Assembly: GCA_025093985.1 (NCBI GenBank)
Contig: JACAAK010000026.1
Location: 1-64,000 of the forward strand
Reading direction: 5' to 3'
Source of the DNA: Calvatia gigantea
Taxonomy: Eukaryota; Basidiomycota; Agaricomycetes; Agaricales; Lycoperdaceae
DNA length: 64,000 bases
The notes under the pieces are model-generated. The model searched no databases and was not told the origin of the DNA. It worked only from the letters and a program-made list of their open reading frames with translations. Numbering within the stretch: the stretch's first letter is position 1; the number at the start of each line of letters is the position of its first letter. A program made the position numbers and the translations under genes. This document shows, piece by piece, positions 9,987-20,146 of the stretch.

Positions 9987-10841
9987 ATGTCTAAACCGGC
10001 TTCTGCTTCGCCGGGCTTTGTTCAAACGCCTAGCGGACAGCTTCCTGTCCTTACTGGGACGGGTAACTACACCATTTGGTCGCTTCGCCTTCGGTCTGCA
10101 CTTATGTGCATTTCCTTAAATGACTGCTCCTGGACCGGATGGGATTTCTCTGGAGCAATGGACGAACCTGTCCAATATGAGCAGGCTTATGGACCTGCAC
10201 ACCCTGCTGTCCTGGCTTCTGGCACTTCGCCGGCACGTCCCGCACGACCAGGAACTCCAATTCCTGCGACTGCTGAGGAGCACTGCAGTGTTGGAATGGC
10301 CAACAACCTCCGGATGCGAGCTCTTGGGTTGATAGAGGCAACTCTCCCCAATAGCATGTTAAAGCATTCCGCCTGGGACGCTCGCGCTCTCTGGTCCCAG
10401 TTGCAGGGTCAATACAGCCTTCCTGGACCAGCGCAAGTCTATAACGAGTTCATTCACGCAATAACATTTGAGCTCCCCCTCAGTGGTGATCCCTCGCTCA
10501 AGATGAGCGAGCTCCAGCAGATCTTTGGGCAGCTTGACGCCATGGATAGTGGCATCGCCCCGGAGATTGAAACTATGATCCTTCTCCACTCCCTCCACCT
10601 GTCTTTGAGCCACGTAGCTCAGACACTCCTCACCTCAAACACGTCGCTCCATGAGCTGACATGGGACAAGGCCCAAAGCGGCATTATAGCCGCTTACGCC
10701 TCCAACCAGACTGCCCACGTGCAACGAGCGCGATTTACTCCACAACAAGGAGGTGGGCAGCAGCAGCAGCAGCGCCAACAGCAAGGGAAGCAGCAGCCTT
10801 TGGAGAAGAAAATCTTGGAGACATTTTCCAAGTCTTTATGA
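9987..10841 (+). pseudogene. gag: Copia-1 Gag, N-terminal part
   Basis: The frame opens at ATG 9987, about 160 bp after the primer site. It codes for about 270 residues of a copia-type capsid protein: an N-terminal segment beginning near GNYTIWSLRLRSAL (typical of copia Gag), a WSQLQGQY block near residues 135-142, and a Gln-rich stretch near residues 255-275. No zinc knuckle follows, because gag runs into a foreign gypsy gag sequence from about 10800 and then meets a TGA (10839-10841). A close copy of the first third, with the LTR, is found on the minus strand at 44089-45087. I infer that the full protein is no longer made from this copy. Confidence 0.8.
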
Positions 10842-11339
10842 GGAGAATGGCACACTATAGTGGAACTGATGAAATACATAGACAAGATGGCTGATGGTGA
10901 CATTGATGATGAAGATGATCTAAATGAATACTACCATGATTTCTGGCCAATCGCAATATATCTTGTCAAGGAGAAAAGGATCAATGCTGACAACCGAGAC
11001 TGTTATTTCTGGAAAGGACTTCCAGCCCTGGCTTGTAAGGCTATTTGCCTCTGACTAGAGATGGTGGATCACACTGTTGATTGCACTCAGATACCACCTA
11101 TTGATAGGGTTATGGATGCAGGGAGGTTTGTGTTTACAAAGGATAATGTGGATGGTGATGAGGTGGAGGAGTTGTTAGAGCAGAGGTTGAGGAGGAGCCA
11201 GAGATCAGAGAAGAGTCGAGGGAGGAAGTTGAGGCAGCAGAATGACTTGAGTAGTTCAGAGGAGGAGTCAGAGGAGTTGAAGGAGTTGAGTTCTAGTGAG
11301 GAGGAGGATAGGAGAGGGAGGAAAGGGAAGGGGAAGAAG

Positions 11340-11430
11340 TCAGAGAGAAGAGAGGTGAGGATGAAGAAGGTGAAGGTAGAGAAGGTGAAGGTGGAGAAGG
11401 TGAAGGCTGAGAAGGTGAAGGAGCGAGAAA
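11340..11430 (+). repeat. Short tandem repeat coding Lys/Val/Glu
   Basis: Imperfect repeats of about 15-18 bp around 'gagaaggtgaag' encode KVEKVK-type units in the gypsy gag relic. The complementary strand is open as a Ser/Pro-rich frame only because of this repeat. Confidence 0.7.
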
Positions 11431-11581
11431 AGGAGTTGGATGAGGTGATGGAGTTGACAAAGAAGTTGGATTGGCTCGATGTAAAGGACTCAGACTACCT
11501 CTCAAACTATGCTCAGCTTGTCCTCATGGCACCCACAATCGCAGAACGGTTACCACCACCTGCTTGATGGATTACAACGGT

Positions 11582-12287
11582 GAAGTGATGAGGCAGTGGT
11601 TCAACGAAAATAGGGTGTGACTGCATCCGTCAGTCACGAGGCTTCGAAACCAGGTCCAGGAAGGGAGAGACAGAGGCCGGGAACACAAGAGAATGAGGAG
11701 CGAGAGTGATGGCATTGTTGAAGACAAGAGTTCAGAATGAGCGTGGACTGAGAGTCAATGAGAGAGCGACCGACAACGAGAGACAATGCTGAGAGAGTTC
11801 GGAGCGAGACTTTGAGAGTGAGAAAAGTGGGTATCCAATTACTAGGTGTCGAGCCTCTACTGGCTCAACTGTATTTATACTGTAGACAACTTGTCCGGTG
11901 TTCAATTTCTACGGTTATCTACAAATACTGAATCTGTATAGCAAATGAGTTGAGTTAGTATAATGAAGGTTAGGCTAGGGAACTGTGGTAAAATGTTGAA
12001 ATTTTTGAAACACAACGAGTGAATGTGCAACTACGGAGGCAAAGAGTCTGAATTAGAAAAAAAATGTCGGTAATGAGAAAGATGTGCAGTGAAATTTTAT
12101 TAAAGTGGGTAGTGGTCTAAAACATGACGTATGGCAGGTGAAATGGACGGTTGTGTAGTGAGTGAGGAACAAGCGGATCGGTGACAGATCGATGAATGGT
12201 CAGGGTGACGAAATCTTCAGAGGGCGGACTGATTAGTGTGAGATGCTTGTTGGGTGCCATTCCGAAGGCAGCCGACGTGCAGTCTCC
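11582..12287 (+). mobile_element. 706-bp dispersed repeat, copy 1, with 8-bp target duplication
   Basis: Flanked by ACAACGGT on both sides (11574-11581 and 12288-12295). Excision restores the gypsy gag frame across the join. A second copy lies at 32624-33000 plus 42154-42484. There is no open frame and no terminal inverted repeat. Near the start are sequences resembling tRNA-type pol III boxes: TGAGGCAGTGG (11589-11599) and GCTTCGAAACC (11641-11651, one mismatch to GGTTCGANNCC). A TATA-like stretch lies near 11870. A long SINE-like element is possible. The class is undecided. Confidence 0.75.
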
Positions 12288-12963
12288 ACAACGGTAGCAA
12301 CAACATCAACTCAGCAGCCTGGACCATCACAGCCTATGATGCCAATGAGTCTACATGTCAATAATACATGCCACATATGCAAAGATCCACACCATCGACT
12401 GCGCGATTGCCCCATTGTGCCCCTATACATTCAGGCAGGGCAGCTTCTAGTATTATAGCCTGGGGGGTACCATATCCATTCTGATGGCAAACGTATTACA
12501 CGATACCCAGGTGGCTTCAAGGGCACTATTGATGAAAAATGGGGGGGACCACTACCAACATCTACGACAACAGCACCAACTCCCCCTACTAGTCAAATTA
12601 GTACACCACCAACATCAAAGTCAGTACCCCTTGCATTGTATATTGCAGCCAAGGAGGAGGAAGAGGCTGGATTTGTATGGGGAGCCATCACTGAGCCTGA
12701 GGAGAGAGACCCAGGGGGATGGGATGATAGTGAGGAGGTGGAGGGGTTGGCAATGATGTGAGCCCAAGCAAAGAAGGCAGCTGGGAAAAGAGAGGAGTCA
12801 GTACAAGAGAAGAAGCCAGAAGGGAAGGAAGCAGCTACCTGAACACAGCCAGCCTACCGTTTCGAGTCAAAACTGGCAGATCCTCTCGCTGTACAGGTGG
12901 TCTACCGAAAAATCCTCAATGTCGAAGTTCCAAGTGTTACAGTAAAAGAACTACTATCTATTA

Positions 12964-13671
12964 GTGGGGATCTTCACAAGATTGTCATCGAAAATGCATG
13001 AATACAGAAGGCACCAACAAGTTTACATCCAGGACGTGGATTTCATGTCGCAGGCACAAACGATGCCGCCACCATCCACTTGTTCCCTTGTAGAAGCAAC
13101 GCGTCGAGCCAAAACACCTCCCGTTGCATCTAATTCCGCCGCCACTGGCAGCAATGCCACTCCGCTCACGACACGCATTACTGCACCCGAGCCCGAAGCT
13201 CGTCACAAACCTTCGGTGAAAGCCAAGGTTACCGCACTGAAGAAGTGGGACGAACGTCTCAAATCAACTTCTTCAACGGGCGAGAGTTCGGAGGAGATGT
13301 GGAAGCACTTTGACGAAATGGATGTTGAGCCTACTCCATCCACCGTCACAAGGGAGGAAGATGAAATCGCGTGGCCGGCTCCAGTGTATAACAAGCCGGC
13401 GATTATCAAGAAGCCCAAGCTGCTCAAGAAGAAGCAGGCACCGAAGGAAATCGAGTCTGTCCTCGAGTCGGTCTTGGACGACAATGACTCGGACACCGAC
13501 TACAGTTCCGACAGAGGGTGCGGGTCAGTACCTTCCACTGACTATTATTCTTGTTCTGATGCAGAAGATGATGTGCAGCCCCATCAACAGATGGGACAGG
13601 ATGATACAGACGCAGGGTCTGTCCGCCGCGGAGTGGGATGCCCTGGAGATTCCGAAGTTGAGTTGGGATGA
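12964..13671 (+). pseudogene. Copia-1 Gag C-terminal part / Gag-Pol linker
   Basis: This frame is open over 235 codons and is rich in Ser, Glu, Asp and Lys, with an acidic SD/DD region near its end (SDTDYSSDRGCGSV, CSDAEDD). It has no domain I can name. It is in the same frame as pol. A TGA at 13669-13671 separates them, after which the frame stays open to the protease (13768 onwards). The first codons (about 12964-13005) still belong to the gypsy relic, so where the copia text resumes is uncertain (about 13005-13050). I infer it is the disordered C-terminal part of Gag or the link to Pol, expressed as one Gag-Pol protein in the intact ancestor. Confidence 0.55.
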
Positions 13672-13767
13672 CGAGGTGGCCGCCAAAGAGAGCGGGGCAC
13701 CTATGCAAATGTAGCAAGTCATCCACCTCCTGTAGGGACTCGTCGTAGACACCGCTGTACAGACTTT

Positions 13768-16700
13768 TTGAACTGCAATGTATGCTGGAAGTGCGCTCAA
13801 GGCGCTTCCCCTTCTGCTTATTCCGCTAGTAACGCTAAGCCAGAAAGAGAAATGAATGCTACATATACCATGAATAATCACGAGTATTCAGACAAGTTAA
13901 GGTCAGTACTCCACGAAGAGCATGAGGATCTTAATCAGATCATCACATATCACATCTGTGATTTGTCTCAGTGCCAAAAGTGTAGAGAAGAAGGGAACAA
14001 ACATTCTGTGAATAACACAGATTGGCTCCTTGATTCTGGAGCATCGTACCATGTCACCGGTTATCTCTCTGATTTCGCAGAGGTTAAGATGGGCCATTTC
14101 GGGCTTATACAAGCCGCTGGCAACCGGATCTATGAAATGACAGGACAAGGATCTGTGATTTTCCAGCATGATGTGGTAGACAAAGGCAAGACCAAGAGCG
14201 CTACTTCATGTATTGCGCTGGTCTTTTACATCAAAGAAATCACAGAACGGTTAATGTCCTCGGGCCAGATTCTTCGGAACGGCTACACTTTAGAGGCAAC
14301 CGTTAAAGGGACCACCATCCGTGATAAATCAGGACGAGCTGTATTATCCGCCTGGCCTCATCGTTTGTTTAAAAACAACGTACATACGGTGCACACGTAT
14401 GTCTTGCAAAATAGCAAGAAGAAACCAGTCGTGTTGACTTTACGCCAACTTGATTATATCGATTGGCATCATCAAATGGGACATCCTTCGGATTGCACAC
14501 TCTCCGAGCTTCCAAAGCACATAGAGGGCATTGCGTCAATTCCCACACCATCTACTCGGAAAGGCATTTGCGACGGCTGTGCCAAAGGGAAAATGCATAA
14601 TAATCCCTTCCCGATTAACCCCAAGCGAGCCACCACAGTCTTTGAGCTATGTCACTCAGACTTGCTGGAACTGCCCATCATTAGCTACCATAAATATAAA
14701 TGGGCAATGATGTTCCTTGATGACTTCTCTTCTCACGCACATATAGTCCTCCTTCGAAAGAAGTCTGAGGCTTCTGAGAAGCTTATTCAGCTAATCAGTG
14801 TATTAGAGAACCTCTCCAGAATGCGAGTCAAAAGACTTCGCACCGATAATGGAGGAGAATATGTCAATAAAAGGTTATTGGCAGGACTTGTGGCGTGTGG
14901 AATTACCCATGAGACCACTGCTCCCTATGCACATCAGCAGAATGGGAGAGCAGAGCGACTGAACCGCACCCTACACGAGAAAGCCCAAGCTATAAGGCTA
15001 CAGGCATGTCTACCTGACTCGTGGTGGGAATTTGCATTGAACACAGCTGTGCATTTATATAATCGCACGCCAGTCCAGTGTCTGCAGTGGAAGACACCTT
15101 TTGAGTGTTATTCGAGGGAAAAACCAGATTTGTCCCACATTCGTGTGTTTGGATGTGGCGCGTATGTATATTTACCCGATGAGATCCGCCCAAACAAATT
15201 GTCCGCAAAATCCAAGATTATGATCTTTCTTGGATATAAAGGTAGCAAAAACTACATCTTTATGCAGCACATGACAGGCAACGTGATCTTTATATCACCA
15301 AATGCCTTATTCGACAAGGGATATTTCCCCAAATGCCCCGATTCAGTGCCAGATAGCAGTAACCGGCCTAATCACGGAGGAGAGAGAAATCTGCCTAGAC
15401 CAGGATTAAAGAATGAACCACCTATTCCGCCATCTTCGGATGATGCTGGAATTGTTCCACCTCCACCTGATCATCCAGTATTGTTACCCCCGGTTTCTCC
15501 ACCATTTAAGCCGAAATATTCTCCGCCTACACCTCCTTTACCCCGGCGAGATTCTACTCCGCCAGACAGCATTAATTCATGGCGGCCATCACCTGGCAAT
15601 ACGCCACCTTGGGTTCCCCCACCTGAGTCGCCACCTTCGTGTGGAACAACCGTTGAGGAGGAGCCTGATGTACGTGATAATTGGCATGTGGACAGGGATA
15701 TATGGGATACTGAAAACGAAGAATTCCCAATTCCTGTTCCCAAACGTCAAGCTGTCGGTTCTGATCAGGTAGAGCCGCGTTGTTCTGAACGACAAGGCAG
15801 GCCCCCTATCAGACCAGGAAATACATATGGAGAAAATAGGCGTCCAATTTCGATTGAAAGAGAAATAGATCGGACTCACCGACAAGAGCAGCAGAGGCAA
15901 AGGCAGCGTGTACGTGCCAATGCCCCTCCAGACGAGATAATTCGCGAGCGAAGAGCAAGGACTAACCATCCTGAATATGTGAGGCAAAGAGTTCATGCTG
16001 AGCGGTACCCACCACGACCCTTTGATCTGCCTCCATTTCAGCTCCCTCCACGTCTGGAACTGCTGCCTATGCCTGAAAACAATGATCCAACATCTTATGA
16101 TGTAAATGATATGGACATTGAAAGGCTTGTCGCTGAGGGAGGAGTAAAACTGATTGATTTCTTGATACAGATGGTACACAATACCGCACACGGAGAGCCT
16201 GAAACTTTCCATGACATGCTTAAGCTTCCTGAGCCTGTCAAGGCAAAATGGATGGCTGCATGTATCGAGGAACTCGAAGCGTTAAAGAAACGAGGTGTAT
16301 ACAAACTGGTAGATCTTCCAAAAGGAAGGAGGATGGTTAAAAACCGTTGGGTATTCCTCGAAAAGTCCGATGGCTGCCTGCAAGCTCGCCTAGTTGCGAA
16401 GGGCTTCTCGCAGATTGAAGGCATTGACTATAATGAGCTTTTCTCACCAGTTGTCTGCTACGAGTCAGCACACGTAAGCTTCGCACTCACTGCAATCCAT
16501 GATTGGGATATGCATAGCGTTGATGTAAAAACAGCCTATTTATATGGCAAACTGGATGAGGAAATATACATGGAACAGCCTGAAGGGTTTCGACTTCCCA
16601 GGCAGGAAGGAAAAGTATGGAGACTTAGACAAGCGATCTACAGCCTTAAACAAGCCGGTCACCAGTGGTGGAAAGAATTGCATCAATCCATGATTGAGCT

Positions 16701-17793
16701 GGGATTTACCTGCTGCAAATCCGACTACGCTGTATACTTTCACAGACATCCAAAAACAAAAGAGCTTGTAGTAGCCATTGTCTATGTTGATGACGTGAAT
16801 TTCTTGGGAAAGAAAAACTCCCCCCTCCTCAAAGAGTTGAAGGGAAAGTTCACGAAAAAGTGGGAATGCAGAGACCACAGTCCCTGTGAAGAATTCCTTG
16901 GGATGAAAATCTCGAGGAATCGCTCCAAGCGTCAAATCTTCATCCAACAGGTGAAATACCTGGATAAGATCTTGCAGCGCTTCCAGGTTCCACAGTCTGC
17001 CGCAGCTAAAACACCATTACCCACTGGCTTCCAGTTCATAACGAACAAGGACACTGCAACTAGCCCCTTCCGTCAAAAGTACCAACAATTGGTTGGATCT
17101 TTAATGTACTTGATGATCGGTACTAGGCCTGACATAGCCTTTGCCGTAGTTAAGCTGGCACAACATGCCACTAATCCCGCACCTGAGCACTATCGCGCTG
17201 GAATTCATGTATTAAAGTACTTGTCTATGACAAGGAATTATGCATTAAAATACGAAGGTGATACTGGGAAACTGACGGTGACATTGGAATGCCTAAGTGA
17301 CTCAGATTGGGCTCAAGATACAGAAACCCGCCAATCTGTTTTGGGAAACGTTTGTATGATTGCGTCCAGTGCTGTCACCTGGACTTCGCAGCAACAAAAG
17401 ACAGTTTCATTATCGTCCACTGAGGCAGAATATAAAGAATTGTCTAACGCTTCACGACAAGTGAAATAGCTGTCACAACTTCTGGAGGAGCTCAAAATTG
17501 AGCACCCAACTCCTATTCTCTACGGTGACAACGATGGGTCCAAATTTTGGACTGAAAATCCCATTGTTGAAAAACAATCGAAGCACGTGGATATTCATTA
17601 CCACTATGTGCAAGAATTAGTTGAGGAGGGTATTATTATTATTGGTGATGTGTCTTCACAAGACAATTCTGCCGATATCTTTACAAAGAATCTTGGCGTA
17701 ACCAAAATCAATCTCTTCCGCCCTGAATTAGGACTGATTTTCGGTTCCGATATCGAAGCATGGGATAAAACCGCTCGATCGATGAAACGTTAA
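13768..17793 (+). pseudogene. pol: Copia-1 Pol polyprotein (PR-IN-RT-RNaseH), one TAG stop
   Basis: 1341 codons of a nearly intact copia Pol. Protease: LLDSGAS, Asp about residue 89. Pre-integrase HHCC finger: DWHHQMGH and CDGCAKGK, about residues 230-275. Integrase DDE core: CHSDLLE, RTDNGGEY, NGRAERLNRT, about residues 290-400. Then a Pro-rich linker (about 530-640). RT: VKNRWVF, LVAKGFSQ, YVDD at 16783-16794, about residues 840-1040. RNase H: SDSDWAQ, SLSSTEAEY, ADIFTKNL, about residues 1170-1315. The only interruption is TAG at 17467-17469, where relatives have Trp (QVKWLSQ), so TGG to TAG. The frame continues unchanged to TAA 17791-17793. The C-terminus lies about 25 bp before the 3' LTR. 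The PR-IN-RT-RH order defines Ty1/copia. Confidence 0.95.
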
Positions 17794-17805
17794 TCTCCCT
17801 CCTTC

Positions 17806-17818
17806 AAGTGAGGAGGAG
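17806..17818 (+). promoter_or_regulatory. Copia-1 polypurine tract
   Basis: AAGTGAGGAGGAG directly precedes the 3' LTR. The same tract, on the minus strand, precedes the 3' LTR of Copia-2 (24404-24392). Confidence 0.75.
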
Positions 17819-18226
17819 TGTTGAATCTCGATCCATACCACTACGTTGGTTCAGTCTATTTATAGCTGAAACGGATTCTTGAGTACTTCACTCTTGAAGA
17901 GAGATAATGAACAATGTACTAGACCGCACTCTAGGTTGCTGGTCGTGGTCTATTAAATAGAACAATGTACGCAGTATGCTCTGTATATGCTACTGGCAGA
18001 TAAGACCTCACCTGTATTAGGTAGAACGGTGCACAGACCAGAGACATTAGATATATAAGACCTATGTAATATGCATATATTCTTTAGACAATCCAGTCTA
18101 TCTTCTGCCCAACATTCCTCTCAGATATCCGCTAGCTACTGTTTATAACGTGCATCTCAACAACCCCAGTGAGTATGACTCCCCTCCACCACTAGTGCAA
18201 ACTATCGTGGTGTACTCGTCTTAACA
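17819..18226 (+). repeat. Copia-1 3' LTR
   Basis: 408 bp, TGTTGAATC...CTTAACA, uninterrupted, and therefore the reference for the split 5' LTR. CTATTTATAG lies at 17856-17865. Followed by the target duplication TAGAG. Confidence 0.95.
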
Positions 18227-18231
18227 TAGAG

Positions 18232-18489
18232 TTCTAAGGAAATAATTATACACCCAAGATCTGGAAAATACATAGAATGGTCTCAGTGAGATTAAAGAAA
18301 GAGATTGTTAGCTTGTGTCAGAGAATAGTGAGCATTTTCTACTTTGTAATCCAGCCTATACTCAACAATCCTGGATGGTTGGAGAAATTCCAGAAGACAA
18401 GGGCTTATCTACCATAGCGAAAAACCGATGTTTCATCAAGACTCACAGATTTATGAGATGAAATTGGAAGTTACAGGATTGGAAGTCTA
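18232..18489. other. Flank of Copia-1, nothing recognised
   Basis: AT-rich sequence continuing the pre-insertion DNA left of 3016. No frame, repeat or motif that I can support. Confidence 0.5.
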
Positions 18490-18740
18490 AGTGCGGACCA
18501 GTTCAGTCCGAATTCGAGGAAGTTCAAAGGACTGGATAGAATGAAACCTATCAGCTATACCCACAACTAATGGTCAGACAGAACAGCATCAACAGAGGGA
18601 AAATACATGACCTGTACTGTATTATGACCAAAGACTGGCAGAATGGCTGCCTAGAGAATTCCAAAAAACAATGATGAGGAGATGATTCTCTGAACTACGA
18701 AGACACCCCTGGAAAGGCAAGAAGGACAACAAAATCCTCG
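18490..18740 (+). pseudogene. Gypsy-A-type integrase relic
   Basis: Nucleotide similarity to the integrase core of Gypsy-A1 (about 7490-7800): 'tccgaattc', 'ttcaaaggactgg', 'gaaacctatcagc', 'ggtcagacagaac', 'cgaagacacccctggaaagg'. Many one- to several-base losses break the frame. No LTRs are seen near it. Confidence 0.7.
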
Positions 18741-18837
18741 GCCGGTTCTAATCAGTCCAGAACGGAGAATCCACAGGATACAACAACCAAAAAAATGAAA
18801 CAAAACATAACTGAGATCCAACCGGATCGAAAGGAAG

Positions 18838-19128
18838 ATGGAGGAATATCTGCTCCTTGACACTTTCCATATCCATGATGTCTTCAATATCCCTGGTACC
18901 ATTTCCACCCTTGTCAAGCACATCACTGCCTTCTGGCATGATCACAATCCTTGAGGCCTGCTAGTTCCATTCAAAACTTGGGTCAAGCTGGATTTTTCCA
19001 CACTGAGCAATGCATACCTTGCACCATCTGCAAAGATAATGATCTGAGACAACAACATATATAACTGTTGAATCTGTTCTGGCATTGTCCCAATGTGAAC
19101 TGTACTGTTTTACTCACTGCACCAACAT
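18838..19128 (+). repeat. Direct repeat, copy 1 (partner 22247-22542)
   Basis: About 290 bp nearly identical to 22247-22542, starting 'ggaggaatatctgctcc' and ending 'actgcaccaaca'. The two copies flank the Gypsy-D integrase relic in direct orientation. They differ by several one- or two-base indels, mostly in homopolymers. In copy 2 part of it is open (near 'LLDTFHIHDVFNIPG'), but I recognise no family. It could be a remnant LTR pair or a duplication. Confidence 0.75.
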
Positions 19129-19329
19129 CCAAAAAATGATGCGTATCCACCACTCCCCGCACGGACATTCCGACTTGCGGGTGTGCACGTGCCACACCAC
19201 AACCATTCCCCCATCTCGCCTAAATCCACCTCCACCGAAACAAACGTGGTCAAGTCTCCCACCGATCACTCGGCCAGAAATCCAATACAAGTATCAGCCA
19301 CTTAGGTTCCTCAAGACATGACCACTAGA

Positions 19330-19794
19330 TTTTCGATACAGTCCACGGAACAAGTCATAGATCCCACGCAATGGTCCAAACTCCGTGAGTTGTTCCGGAA
19401 AGCCTACATTGACACGATGCATATGCCCCCCTCACATGGCCACAAGTACATTGTCCAAGCACGCTGTAGCCTTACAGGATGGCCAGAATGGTGAGCCCTC
19501 ACATGCAAAACTGGACGCATGCTCGGCACATTTATCTTCGAGAAGATAGTGACAGATAATGGATCGGCTTTTGTTGTAGCTCTCGATTGGCTGGCCACCA
19601 AGTACCACATCCACTATATCCGGATCTCAGCCTATAACTCACAGTCGAACGGCATGGTAGAAACAACTCATCGCACCATTTAGGATGCACTCGTGAAGGT
19701 GTGCAGTGGAGATATCCGGAAATGGTATGAGCATGTGCCTTATGTCTTTTGGGCTGATCGAGTTACAATGCATAAATCTATGGGACACACACCA
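19330..19794 (+). pseudogene. Gypsy-D integrase relic, first part
   Basis: Fragments of a mushroom-type Ty3/gypsy integrase: IDPTQWSKLRELFRKAYIDTM near the start, YIVQARCSLTGWPEW, then IVTDNGSAFV (second catalytic Asp), YNSQSNGMVE (catalytic Glu), and WYEHVPYVFWAD near the C-terminal side. There is a frameshift before the VQARC block, stops at several points, and an apparent internal deletion between LGTFIFE and IVTDNG, where relatives have about 10 more residues. The mariner element at 19797-21402 sits in the codon pair for Tyr-Tyr of HTPYYMAHG. Removing it restores the frame into 21405 onwards. Confidence 0.85.
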
Positions 19795-19796
19795 TA

Positions 19797-20008
19797 CAGT
19801 AAGGGACAAAACCGTTCCAATGTTTTGAACTTTTCAGAAGATCAGCTCATAACTCAAGGACTACTGTGGCTGTGCACTTCCTAATTTAATTGTAGATAGT
19901 CCAGTATCTTATCTAATCATATGCAAAGTATGATTATGTAATCCTTTGTTTTGGGGGAGTTATTAATTAATTAATATTTTAAGTACATTGGAACAGTTTT
20001 GTCCCTCT
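19797..20008 (+). repeat. Mariner left terminal inverted repeat
   Basis: 212 bp, inverted copy of 21191-21402 with about four mismatches. Contains an outer and an inner 20-bp motif in opposite orientation, probably transposase binding sites. Confidence 0.93.
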
Positions 20009-20146
20009 CAAATTCTGAGCACATGACTTCATTTATTGCAATCAAATAAATACAAATAAAATCATGTGACCATGTAGGGTGATGTATAAATGGATGTGCT
20101 TATTCTCAGGTGCAAATTAACTCCCCCACTATACCTTTACAACTAT

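Larger units (their letters stand above)
10820..13005 (+). pseudogene. gag: Gypsy Gag relic inserted in Copia-1 gag
   Basis: This is part of the gag of a different, mushroom-type Ty3/gypsy element. It shows a capsid block (LNEYYHDF...NRDCYFWKGLP, 10910-11030), a long Lys/Glu-rich charged region (11200-11440), a CCHC zinc knuckle (CHICKDPHHRLRDC, near 12370-12412) and the region that precedes the protease in such elements (FESKLADPLAV...VTVKELLSISGDL, 12860-12980). It carries several stops (for example 11052-11054, 11565-11567, 12457-12459). A 706-bp repeat (11582-12287) interrupts it. Removing the repeat and one 8-bp duplication joins the two halves in the same frame. No LTRs flank the piece, so it looks like a captured fragment. 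The outer boundaries are approximate. Confidence 0.7.
3021..18226 (+). mobile_element. Copia-1: Ty1/copia LTR retrotransposon carrying nested insertions
   Basis: The element starts and ends with 408-bp LTRs of the TGTTGAATC...CTTAACA type and is flanked by a 5-bp target duplication, TAGAG (3016-3020 and 18227-18231). The order PBS, gag, then PR-IN-RT-RNaseH identifies Ty1/copia. The 5' LTR is cut by Gypsy-A1. Removing 3343-9737 and one copy of CTACT restores a 408-bp LTR. Gag is cut by a foreign gypsy gag piece. By eye the two LTRs differ at about seven positions, nearly all transitions, so Copia-1 is older than the gypsy inside it. Confidence 0.93.

Noticed and set aside
11293..11505. Ser/Pro-rich open frame on the minus strand
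   Set aside because: It is the complement of the Lys/Glu repeat in the gypsy gag relic and has no independent support.
11582..12287. 706-bp repeat as hAT transposon or solo LTR
   Set aside because: The 8-bp duplication would fit hAT, but there are no terminal inverted repeats. The ends are not TG...CA and the duplication is not 5 bp, which argues against an LTR.
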